This document shows positions 9,248-16,246 of a stretch of 52,810 nt of DNA, piece after piece (position 1 is the stretch's first letter; each line of letters begins with the position of its first letter). A program made the translations under genes and the position numbers. The stretch spans positions 1 through 52,810 of the forward strand of contig CADCNH010000023.1 in NCBI GenBank assembly GCA_902802755.1, in the 5' to 3' direction. A model generated the notes under the pieces. That model made no database searches. It saw only the letters and a program-made list of their open reading frames with translations, and was not told where the DNA came from. The stretch is from an uncultured Bacteroidota bacterium. GTDB taxonomy: Bacteria > Bacteroidota > Bacteroidia > Bacteroidales > WCHB1-69.

Positions 9248-10444
9248 ATGAAATCAATTGACCAGACCAATTTCAACGGCAAGAAAGTGTTGATCCGTGT
9301 GGATTACAACGTGCCATTAAACGAACAATTTGAGGTGACCGACACCACCCGTATCGAGCGCACCAAAGAAACCATCAGCAACATCACCGAAGAAGGCGGC
9401 ATCGCCATTCTGATGTCCCACCTCGGCCGTCCGAAAGGCGAAGTAAACGACAAGTATTCACTGAAACATATTGTGAAAACTGCTTCGGCTATTTTGGGCA
9501 AGGAAGTGCATTTCTTAGGCGATGTTTTGGATCCAGAGACTCCCAACAAAATCGCCGCTTTGAAGCCCGGTGACATCGGTTTGTTGGAGAACCTGCGTTT
9601 CCATGCGGAAGAGGAAAAAGGCGACCTGGAATTCGCCAAAGCCATCGCCAAATTAGGCGACTGCTACGTCAATGACGCCTTCGGAACCGCTCACCGCGAG
9701 CACGCTTCCACAGCCACCATCGTGAAATGCTTCCCTGGCAAGAGCTACGCCGGCTACCTGCTGTATAACGAGGCTGCCAACCTCGACCACGTGCTGCAGA
9801 ACCCTGTTACTCCTTTCACCGCTATCATCGGTGGCTCTAAGGTTTCCAGCAAGTTGAACATACTCAACAACCTGTTGGACAAAGTCGATAACCTCATCAT
9901 CGGCGGCGGCATGGCCTACACCTTCCTGAACGCTCTCGGTGTAAAGATTGGCAACTCATTATTTGAGGAAGACATGGTACCTGTTGCCAAGGAAATTGTA
10001 AAGAAGGCTCACTTGAGAGGTATCAACCTGTACTTGCCTATTGACAACATCTGCGCTGACAAGTACGCTGAAGACGCCAACACTTACACCACCACGCAGA
10101 ACCACATTCCCGATGGTTGGGAAGGCATGGACATCGGTCCGAAGACCGTCCGCATGTTTGCCGACATCATCAAAAATTCACGCACCATCCTGTGGAACGG
10201 TCCTCTGGGCGTATTCGAGATGAAGAAATTCTCCAATGGCACCCACGCCATCGCTTTGACCGTGGCCACCACCACCATTTCCGGTGCGTACTCACTCATC
10301 GGCGGTGGCGACTCCATCGCAGCCATCACCAAATTTGACTTAGGCGATTACATCTCCTATATCAGCACCGGCGGCGGCGCCATGTTGGAATACCTTGAAG
10401 GCAAAGCACTGCCCGGTATCAAGGCGCTGAACGAGGATGAATAG
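9248..10444 (+). CDS. pgk: phosphoglycerate kinase
   Basis: This glycolytic enzyme moves a phosphate between 1,3-bisphosphoglycerate and ADP in the cytoplasm. The 398-residue length is normal. Recognisable PGK features are RVDYNVPL near the start, HLGRPKG, DAFGTAHR, GGSKVSSK in the hinge region, GGGMAYTF, and the C-terminal nucleotide loop GGGDS. The ATG at 9248 gives the standard N-terminus. The codon usage is strongly GC-ending compared with the neighbouring accessory genes, as expected for a highly expressed gene. A rho-independent terminator follows directly, so it appears to be the last gene of its transcript. Confidence 0.98.
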   Translation: MKSIDQTNFNGKKVLIRVDYNVPLNEQFEVTDTTRIERTKETISNITEEGGIAILMSHLGRPKGEVNDKYSLKHIVKTASAILGKEVHFLGDVLDPETPNKIAALKPGDIGLLENLRFHAEEEKGDLEFAKAIAKLGDCYVNDAFGTAHREHASTATIVKCFPGKSYAGYLLYNEAANLDHVLQNPVTPFTAIIGGSKVSSKLNILNNLLDKVDNLIIGGGMAYTFLNALGVKIGNSLFEEDMVPVAKEIVKKAHLRGINLYLPIDNICADKYAEDANTYTTTQNHIPDGWEGMDIGPKTVRMFADIIKNSRTILWNGPLGVFEMKKFSNGTHAIALTVATTTISGAYSLIGGGDSIAAITKFDLGDYISYISTGGGAMLEYLEGKALPGIKALNEDE

Positions 10445-10476
10445 TCATAATTCCGCAGAATAGTTATTCTACGGAT

Positions 10477-10527
10477 AAAACTCAGCCGTTTTCAAGGATT
10501 TTCTTGGGGATGGCTGAGTTTTTTTTG
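10477..10527 (+). terminator. rho-independent terminator after pgk
   Basis: AAACTCAGCC and GGCTGAGTTT form a stem around a loop of about 25 bases, followed by a run of eight T. Confidence 0.85.
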
Positions 10528-10529
10528 GA

Positions 10530-11065
10530 TACTTTTTTCTTGATAAAAAAATATTTTTTTATGACTTTTTCTCTCACACTTATTCTCATGATAGAAGAGT
10601 ATCCAAAAGATTTATTTGATCTTTTTTCTGTTACTTTTCGCTTGATCGAAAAGTAACCAAAAGATCAAGCCGACGGTAAGTGCAGCCGCACAAGCCCGCT
10701 CCCCCCAACCGTCGGCCCTGCCCTCACACGCAGCATCTTAGTATCGAGCAGGCCAGCAGCCTACAGGATTATAATCGTCCATTCACACCGCATCCGCCTC
10801 GCATGTCGGCATGGCCTACGCACGCAGCCACATAGAATCACTTCCCCATACTCCGCATTTTTCCACGCAAGAGATTCGCAATAGCAGTATAAAGGTAAAG
10901 ATTTCCATTCAGAAATTTTTGACATTGATATTATATGCTCCGTCGGCATCGCCCACGCACGCAGCAAAATAGGCTGATACATGCCACATTATCCCGTAAG
11001 GGATTCAATACCAATAGAGAACGCAATCCCATTGTATTGTCGCGGCACGGGTATGATTTGCGACG
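10530..11065. repeat. composite intergenic repeat island, copy 1
   Basis: This gene-free stretch holds two hairpins in series. Hairpin A is GTTACTTTTCG (10630-10640) with CGAAAAGTAAC (10647-10657). Hairpin B is GCCGACGGT (10669-10677) with ACCGTCGGC (10708-10716), with a small GTGC-AGCC-GCAC hairpin inside its loop. Further on are two copies of a GTCGGCAT-GCC-ACGCACGCAGC sequence (about 10804 and 10941), an ATCCCGTAAGGGAT palindrome near 10987 and a GTCGCGGCACGGGTATGATTTG block near 11040. The same elements recur in inverted order at 27470-27810. No convincing coding frame was found up to 11133. Confidence 0.75.
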
Positions 11066-11133
11066 AAGCACAGCGTGAGCCTGCCGCGAAAGGGAGTGAA
11101 GAGGAAAAGAGAGTGTTTGTATGTGCATTTGCT

Positions 11134-11671
11134 TTAAGGTGCAAGTAATTTCTGCGATTTGAAATCAAGTCCCTTGATTGTCCTCAATTGATGTTCTGCA
11201 GTCTCCCTAAGCAATTCGAGACGATTCTCTTGTGACACACCATGTACAATTAATATAGCATTATAGCTTTCGAGATTTGAAAGTACTAGGAGTTGATGCA
11301 AATCAGCATAGTCACGTATATTTCCTTCTTTATCGGGATTTCTGTCACGCCATTCTTTAGCTGTTTGACCAAACAATGCCACGTTCAGCAAATCAGCTTC
11401 ATCCGCGTAAATATATGATTTCTGTATTAAATCCTGCATCTTTTCTAAACGTATCGAATTCGATACGTTTAAAATCAGGATTGTGCAAAAACTCCCATAG
11501 TCCGACAAATTCAACAACATCACGACCTCTTAGCCAATTATGAATGGTTATACGTGGTTCAGAACTACGATAACGAGCAATATCAGTAAGTGAAATATAC
11601 TCATTTTTTAAATCTGCTGTATAAACTGAGATATCTATACCCTTAGCATGAATTATTTTTTTCTCTTTAAT
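11134..11671 (-). pseudogene. KilA-N domain protein, decayed
   Basis: Two pieces of one KilA-N family protein lie in different frames. The upstream piece (11671 to about 11430) reads IDISVYTADLKNEYISLTDI, then HNWLRGRDVVEFVGLWEFLH and FDTFRKDAG, the KilA-N DNA-binding domain. The downstream piece (about 11430 to 11134) reads YADEADLLNVALFGQTAKEWR and VLSNLESYNAILI, the C-terminal domain. The central part seen in intact relatives, roughly 100 residues or more, is missing at the junction and the frame changes. The expected start codon is ATT at 11671-11669, right after an in-frame stop, while the promoter upstream is intact. KilA-N proteins are often phage-derived or found near defence genes. 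Confidence 0.85.
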
Positions 11672-11696
11672 TCTCTATTTTTTTATTTTCCGCCGA

Positions 11697-11727
11697 CAAA
11701 GGTACAATAGAAAAAACTTAAAATCAA
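11697..11727 (-). promoter_or_regulatory. promoter of the KilA-N pseudogene
   Basis: On the minus strand TTG, 20 bases, then TACCTTTG matches the Bacteroidota promoter. It would start transcription about 20 bases before the ATT that replaces the start codon, so the promoter has outlived the gene. Confidence 0.65.
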
Positions 11728-11929
11728 GTATATAATTATTCTTAATTTACTAAAAATCAAGATTATACAAGATGTGAAAAACACACAAAACGATGACATT
11801 TTTGTGCAATAAGATGCACAATTCGCAAGATTTGAATTTTTCACATCATCACAAAATTCAAGACTATCGCACGAAAGTTTAGAAATTTTTCCATCAAAAT
11901 ATTGAATTTTGAATTTATTATTACGGAGG

Positions 11930-12020
11930 CACCGCAGTCACCCCTAGAACCCCGTCAGAGGTTCCATCCCTGTAGCCGATGCCGTGATGCCATAGTGTTG
12001 TCGCGGCACGGGTATGATTT
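11930..12020. repeat. partial third copy of the repeat island
   Basis: An ACCCCGTCAGAGGTT palindrome-like block is followed by GTTGTCGCGGCACGGG-TATGATTTG, nearly identical to the block at 11037-11062. It ends about 25 bases before the DUF1016 fragment. The rest of 11705-11929 is AT-rich with nothing recognisable. Confidence 0.6.
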
Positions 12021-12044
12021 GAGGACGACATTTCCACCCTATGT

Positions 12045-12191
12045 CTGATCATTTGCAAATCGACGGACAAAACTGTGGTGGAATGGTCGCTAAAGGACAT
12101 CAACAAGCCCCTTGGCGTCTCCACCTACCAGCTTGAACAAGTGATAGCCCGCACGGCAAGGGAGTTGGAGCAAAGAAAGAGAGAGGGGTGA
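12045..12191 (+). pseudogene. 3' end of a DUF1016/YhcG-type gene, copy 1
   Basis: The frame reads LIICKSTDKTVVEWSLKD, then INKPLGVSTYQLEQV, and ends in a charged tail and TGA. This is the conserved end of DUF1016 (PDDEXK nuclease, YhcG-like) proteins, where relatives read LLLCK followed by VAEYAL-DINKPIGVSEYQL. The remainder of the gene, several hundred residues, is absent. A second copy of the same segment lies at 13973-14125, so the AbiE module sits between direct repeats. Confidence 0.8.
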
Positions 12192-12279
12192 AAATAGATT
12201 GCGATGAGAGGAAAGGGGCGTGTCGCATACGTGCAAGAATCCAAAAATATTTTTTTCTTTAGTTGTTTTGAAAATTTTG

Positions 12280-12287
12280 TATTTTTG
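12280..12287 (+). promoter_or_regulatory. -7 box of the AbiE operon
   Basis: TATTTTTG followed by CATC fits the consensus; transcription would start near 12294, just before the inverted repeat at 12298. Confidence 0.65.
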
Positions 12288-12297
12288 CATCTTGTAA

Positions 12298-12328
12298 GCG
12301 TAAATAATCAGATTTTGATTATTTACGC
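12298..12328. promoter_or_regulatory. perfect 13-base inverted repeat, probable AbiEi operator
   Basis: GCGTAAATAATCA, a five-base spacer, then TGATTATTTACGC. It lies between the predicted transcription start and the abiEi start codon. AbiEi-type antitoxins studied in other bacteria repress their own operon by binding inverted repeats through an N-terminal winged helix, so this is the likely autoregulatory site. As RNA it would also form a stable hairpin in the leader. Confidence 0.7.
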
Positions 12329-12355
12329 ATTTCAAACAACAAGACAACGATTAAT

Positions 12356-13171
12356 ATGGCAGAGGTTGAAAATTTACAAGAATGGGTAAACAATCAAATG
12401 ATGAGAGGACGGTACATCTTCACAAAAGAAGATGTACAGGGACTTCAGTTGCCTATTTCGGAGCAGGCAATGCAAAACAGCTTGACCCGATTGACCAATC
12501 GTGGCATCATCATGTCACCATGGAAAAACTTTTATGTTGCCATTCCCACCGAATATAAGCTTAGAGGGGCTGTTCCTCCTTCTTTTTATATTGACAGCCT
12601 TATGAAGTTCTTGAAGCGAAACTATTATGTTTCACTGCTGTCGGCGGCAGAACTGAATGGTGCTTCGCATCAAAAGGCGATGGTGTTTCAAGTGACGGTC
12701 AACGGCAAGTCAATTCGTTCCAGCATCAAGAACGGCACCAAACTGGAGTTCACGCTTCGACAGAATTTGCCACTCGGGTTCACCAAGCAGGTAAAAACGC
12801 AGACGGGATATATAGTCGTGTCCGGTCCAGAACTGACAGCACTTGACATAGTGGCCGAGGAGCAAAAAATTGGTGGATTGAGTCGTGCTGCGGAAATCTT
12901 GGTGGAGTTATGCGAGACAACGTCGTGGGATGAAGGCAAGCTCCCCTTACTGAACTATTTCTGCAGTAGTACCATCCAACGTTTAGGATATTTGCTGGAA
13001 CAGATAAAGGAATACGAACAGGCAGACAATTTATATGCATTGATAAAACGGAAAGAAAAGGGGATGCGTCGCACCCTATTGAAGCAATCGGCCACTGCCA
13101 GTAAGGATATGCCGATAAACAAACGTTGGAAAATCATTGAAAACCACAAAATAGAGATTGACGAGATATGA
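12356..13171 (+). CDS. abiEi: type IV toxin-antitoxin AbiEi family antitoxin
   Basis: This 271-residue protein has an N-terminal winged helix-turn-helix region (residues 10-60, including LPISEQAMQNSLTRLTNRGI and GRYIFTKEDV) and a longer C-terminal domain of the AbiEi type. In characterised AbiE systems the antitoxin both neutralises the effect of the toxin without binding it and represses the operon. The stop codon overlaps the toxin start in ATGA, indicating tight co-translation. The start at 12356 follows a promoter and the 13-base inverted repeat. The pair lies between two fragments of a DUF1016 gene, which points to acquisition by recombination. The family call rests on the order, overlap and partner as well as the sequence. 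Confidence 0.85.
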   Translation: MAEVENLQEWVNNQMMRGRYIFTKEDVQGLQLPISEQAMQNSLTRLTNRGIIMSPWKNFYVAIPTEYKLRGAVPPSFYIDSLMKFLKRNYYVSLLSAAELNGASHQKAMVFQVTVNGKSIRSSIKNGTKLEFTLRQNLPLGFTKQVKTQTGYIVVSGPELTALDIVAEEQKIGGLSRAAEILVELCETTSWDEGKLPLLNYFCSSTIQRLGYLLEQIKEYEQADNLYALIKRKEKGMRRTLLKQSATASKDMPINKRWKIIENHKIEIDEI

Positions 13172-13971
13172 TACCCCGATATTCCATACAAGAATGGCAT
13201 GAACAGGTACCGTGGAATACGGATGCTATGGTCGAGCAGGATCTGATAATATGTCGTGCTTTGGTTAGCATTTTCAGTGATGAGTTTTTAGCCTCCCAGC
13301 TGGCTTTCAGAGGCGGCACAGCCTTGCACAAGCTATTTTTGCAGCCTCAACCCAGATACAGTGAAGACATTGATTTGGTACAGATAATGCCTGGCCCCAT
13401 CAAGCCCATCATGTTCCGATTGGGAGAGGTACTGGATTGGCTGCCCAACAGAAGTACAGCGCAGAAAAGGCACAGCAATAAGATTTTTTTCCGTTTTGAT
13501 TCGGAAGTTCCTCCTGTAGAACTGATGCGATTAAAAATTGAAATTAACTGCTATGAGCATTTCAATGTGTTGGGGCTTATAAAAGTACCATTTGCGGTGA
13601 CAAACAGTTGGTTCTCAGGGGATGCAGAACTGACAACTTACCAGTTTGAGGAATTGTTGGGCACCAAGCTCCGTGCTCTGTATCAGCGAAAGAAAGGACG
13701 TGATTTATTTGACTTATACAAGGGTCTCACTGACAGAAACTGCGATATGGCGAAGATATTGGAATGTTACCAAAAGTATATGGGATTCGTGGTTGATCGT
13801 GTTCCCTCACACAAGGAATTTGTACAGAATATGCAGGAGAAGATGAACGATGAGGAATTCTTGACAGATGTGACCCCATTGCTGCGACCAGATATAATCT
13901 TTAACCCCAAAGAAGCCTACCAAACAGTATATAGCAAGTTAATAGACAAAATGGCGGGCAAACGGGAATAG
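13168..13971 (+). CDS. abiEii: AbiEii/AbiGii family nucleotidyltransferase toxin
   Basis: The 267-residue protein carries the nucleotidyltransferase signature FRGGTALHK near residue 48 and RYSEDIDLVQI near 65, giving the GG-T and D-x-D residues expected at the catalytic centre. Members of this family modify nucleic acids such as tRNA ends by adding nucleotides, stopping growth, and act in phage defence or plasmid retention. All key motif residues are present, so the toxin looks intact. It overlaps its antitoxin by four bases. A DUF1016 gene fragment begins one base after its stop codon, which marks a recombination junction. Confidence 0.9.
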   Translation: MIPRYSIQEWHEQVPWNTDAMVEQDLIICRALVSIFSDEFLASQLAFRGGTALHKLFLQPQPRYSEDIDLVQIMPGPIKPIMFRLGEVLDWLPNRSTAQKRHSNKIFFRFDSEVPPVELMRLKIEINCYEHFNVLGLIKVPFAVTNSWFSGDAELTTYQFEELLGTKLRALYQRKKGRDLFDLYKGLTDRNCDMAKILECYQKYMGFVVDRVPSHKEFVQNMQEKMNDEEFLTDVTPLLRPDIIFNPKEAYQTVYSKLIDKMAGKRE

Positions 13972-13972
13972 C

Positions 13973-14125
13973 CTGATCATCTGCAAATCGAGCGACAAGA
14001 CCGTTGTGGAATGGTCGTTAAAGGACATCAATAAGCCGCTCGGCGTCTCCACCTACCAGCTTGAACAAGTGGTGGCCCGCACAGTGAAAGAGTTGGAACA
14101 GAGGAAAGAAAATGAACGAAAATAG
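13973..14125 (+). pseudogene. 3' end of a DUF1016/YhcG-type gene, copy 2
   Basis: The frame reads LIICKSSDKTVVEWSLKD, INKPLGVSTYQLEQV and ends in TAG. By eye it is about 85 per cent identical to copy 1 over the first 115 bases, and closer at protein level, with mostly synonymous changes. It starts one base after the AbiEii stop codon and has no start codon of its own. Confidence 0.8.
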
Positions 14126-14160
14126 ATTGCGCAGCACTGTTGTACTTTTGCAGTCGTTTT

Positions 14161-14191
14161 TTTGCAATTTCCATTTTATTTTGTAGTTTTG
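14161..14191 (+). promoter_or_regulatory. exact-consensus promoter
   Basis: TTTG (14161-14164), 19 bases, TAGTTTTG (14184-14191) matches TTTG-N19-TAnnTTTG in every defined position. It directs transcription into the small gene at 14239 and probably on to 14438. Confidence 0.75.
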
Positions 14192-14238
14192 CTGATTATG
14201 TGATGTGAAATTATAAAGGTATTAGAAAAGAAGATGAT

Positions 14239-14409
14239 ATGAAAGCGCTTGAAACTATGATTCCTTATTATGGAAATTGTTCGCATAAAATAAAGAAAGA
14301 AGGCTTGGCTAAAGACGAGTATTATTGTGATGTTCTCATTGATACTCCGATAAAAGGTGTTGTTACTATAGATACAGATGTAACACATTATATAAAACTC
14401 TGTCTTTGA
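14239..14409 (+). CDS. small hypothetical protein, 56 residues
   Basis: The reading frame encodes 56 residues, begins MKALETMIPYYGNC and ends YIKLCL. I do not recognise it. It has three cysteines, a charged middle and no signal peptide or membrane segment. Support comes from the exact-consensus promoter 48 bases upstream, an in-frame stop before the ATG, and a gap of only 28 bases to the next gene, which suggests a two-gene transcript. Its position next to the AbiE module hints at an accessory role, but nothing in the sequence names it. It could also be the remnant of a longer gene. Confidence 0.4.
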   Translation: MKALETMIPYYGNCSHKIKKEGLAKDEYYCDVLIDTPIKGVVTIDTDVTHYIKLCL

Positions 14410-14437
14410 AAATATTCAACAATAAAATCATTTAACA

Positions 14438-14791
14438 ATGAATACAAATAAAAAACATTATCTTACTGAAATTTTCCTTGATGTCCTTGAAAAAAAAGGA
14501 AACAAATTAAGCCAAGAATTTGTAAGAAAAGTTCGTGCATTTATTAAATCACCAGATTTTGCAGAACTGTTTGATTTTCTTGTAACAAATGCAGTGGGTG
14601 GTAGAATCCTTATAAAACCTCCTGTCGTTGAAAACGCAATTGATTATATTATAAAAAGATACGAGCAGGAAATTGAAGGAGATGTCCGTATCTCTGACAA
14701 AGAGAATGCCAAACGACAAATGAAAACATATATGCATACATACAAAAACTTACTTACAGCATTTATAGAAGCAAATTACTTATTCGAATAA
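14438..14791 (+). CDS. hypothetical protein, 117 residues
   Basis: This small, mostly helical, Lys- and Glu-rich cytoplasmic protein has no signal peptide, membrane segment or motif that I recognise. The ATG at 14438 is the only good start, with an AT-rich sequence before it as usual in this phylum. Codon use is AT-rich, unlike the housekeeping genes in the window, which fits acquired DNA. It probably shares a promoter with the small gene at 14239 and precedes the HNH nuclease gene by about 200 bases, but the HNH gene has its own promoter. Confidence 0.65.
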   Translation: MNTNKKHYLTEIFLDVLEKKGNKLSQEFVRKVRAFIKSPDFAELFDFLVTNAVGGRILIKPPVVENAIDYIIKRYEQEIEGDVRISDKENAKRQMKTYMHTYKNLLTAFIEANYLFE

Positions 14792-14913
14792 CTGATACAG
14801 AATTCCCGCGGAATAAAAACCAACAACAAATGTGTCTTCATTTCGGAGTGTTAGAAAGAATTGAAATTTTACATCGTCAAACTGATAAAAGATAACTTTT
14901 AAAGAAAATACGA

Positions 14914-14964
14914 TTTGCAAGTATTGCAAATACAACCATTGATGTTTGATTTGTCATAATATTG
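14914..14964 (+). promoter_or_regulatory. promoter and 17-base near-palindrome of the HNH gene
   Basis: TTTGCAAGTATTGCAAA (14914-14930) has seven-base arms (TTTGCAA and TTGCAAA). Exactly 26 bases later comes the -7-like box TAATATTG (14957-14964). The same arrangement with related spacer sequence precedes the gene at 18483. Confidence 0.6.
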
Positions 14965-14987
14965 CACTGGATAAAATAATTATAACC

Positions 14988-15671
14988 ATGTCGTCTACAA
15001 TTAAAGATTCAGTTAGAAAGAAATTATGGTCCTTGTCTGCAGGAAAGTGTGCCATTTGTGATAAAACCCTAATAGGGACCAATAGTTTTAATGTTGGGCA
15101 GGAGTGTCATATCATTAGTTCAAAGCCTTCTGGCCCTCGTTATGTTCAAGACCTGAACGATTATAACAATTATGATAATCTTATTCTATTATGTGCTAAT
15201 CACCACAGAGAAATAGATACTGATATCGCGAATTATCCCATTGACAAACTGAAGCAAATAAAAAAAGAACATGAGCAAAGAGTTGAAAAGAGACTGGAAG
15301 AACAAAAAAGAGAAATTGTTTTTTTAATCAAAATCAATACAGGAGAGACATTGGGCAATGTATTATTAGGGAATCATGGTTGGACTATAGTTTCTGAAAT
15401 AAATAATCCATTTGTTGAAAAAATATCAATTGAATTGGATGATTTAATTAGAGTTATGATGAATCTTCAGGACTTTTTAGAGTCGCAAGACAAGCTTGAT
15501 TTTTACAACAAATTAGATGGTTATATAAAGATTCTTGATAAACATGATATGGGTATATATATAAACACAAGCAAAATGAGAATCAATGGGTTGGCAGTTT
15601 CATCAGTGATTATCGTTATTAAGAATGCAAAATCAGGTTTTTGTTTAATAGAACGGGATTTATTAACATAA
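14988..15671 (+). CDS. HNH endonuclease family protein
   Basis: The 227-residue product has an N-terminal HNH nuclease domain at about residues 8-85: the zinc pair CAIC at residues 20-23, ECHIIS with the first His of the fold, DNLILLCANHH with the Asn and final His, and a second Cys. The C-terminal 130 residues start with a charged helix (KKEHEQRVEKRLEEQKRE) and continue in a mixed domain that I do not recognise, perhaps a sensor or target-binding part. The start at 14988 (MSSTIKDS) is chosen because the -7 box lies just upstream; a 14-residue longer form would overlap it. Standalone HNH proteins with extra domains are often restriction or defence nucleases. That role is inferred from the neighbourhood. 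Confidence 0.8.
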   Translation: MSSTIKDSVRKKLWSLSAGKCAICDKTLIGTNSFNVGQECHIISSKPSGPRYVQDLNDYNNYDNLILLCANHHREIDTDIANYPIDKLKQIKKEHEQRVEKRLEEQKREIVFLIKINTGETLGNVLLGNHGWTIVSEINNPFVEKISIELDDLIRVMMNLQDFLESQDKLDFYNKLDGYIKILDKHDMGIYINTSKMRINGLAVSSVIIVIKNAKSGFCLIERDLLT

Positions 15672-16048
15672 TATCATTGGACGAGTCTTTTAAACATATT
15701 AATTTGATTTGTATAAATTCTATGCGCAATCATTTAAACAGAAAACGCCCTGTTCGGGCTTTAAAATTTGCATCTTTGCGGCCAAACCAAAATCGATACA
15801 AGGATGCATAAAAGGAAGTGTGTTTTGCACAAATCGTGAGTTTTCTGCCCCAATAACAATTTAGAAGAGTAGTCATGAGACATTTCATCAAGGTTCAAAA
15901 GGGGCCTTTCTCATACTAGAACCATTAACATACACTACATTTTTTATCTTAAGACCATGAATATTGCATTGCTTCTACTGTTACCACTGGCAGATGAAGT
16001 TAATCTTCAAATTGATGAAGTACAATTTGCGCGTTAAATGAATCAGAG
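15672..16048. other. gene-poor stretch, nothing firm
   Basis: AT-rich sequence with a weak GCCC-TGTTC-GGGC hairpin at 15747-15759 that could end HNH transcription, and a -7-like CATCTTTG at about 15770. One 26-codon frame near 15958 has no supporting signal. No gene is called. Confidence 0.5.
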
Positions 16049-16066
16049 ATGACCGAGAATGACGAA

Positions 16067-16246
16067 CGGATAAAGATTTACATCGCAATCATCGTACATC
16101 ACCTCCACCTAAATAGACCCGCGCTTGAAATCATACGCATCTTGGGCAGCTTGTCTATGACAACTTGCAGGGGCTTTTTGAACATCCTCTGGAAGAGATT
16201 CTCAAAAACGTCCAACTGGAAATTTTTTATAAATTTTAGGAGGCAA
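16067..16246 (+). pseudogene. possible IS4-type transposase C-terminal remnant
   Basis: The frame reads RIKIYIAIIVHHLHLNRPALEIIRILG and resembles the stretch of IS4-like transposases that reads VKIQ-Y-AII-YCLV, then KL-RS-YE-LQIL. The continuation is in another frame and ends near 16246. About seven residues seem to be missing inside the matching part. The match is short and made by eye only, so it may be chance. No terminal repeats were found. Confidence 0.25.

Noticed and set aside
12356..13971. Integrated plasmid or phage carrying the AbiE module
   Set aside because: No integrase, tRNA attachment site or phage gene is present around it; the nearest tRNA is 20 kb away.
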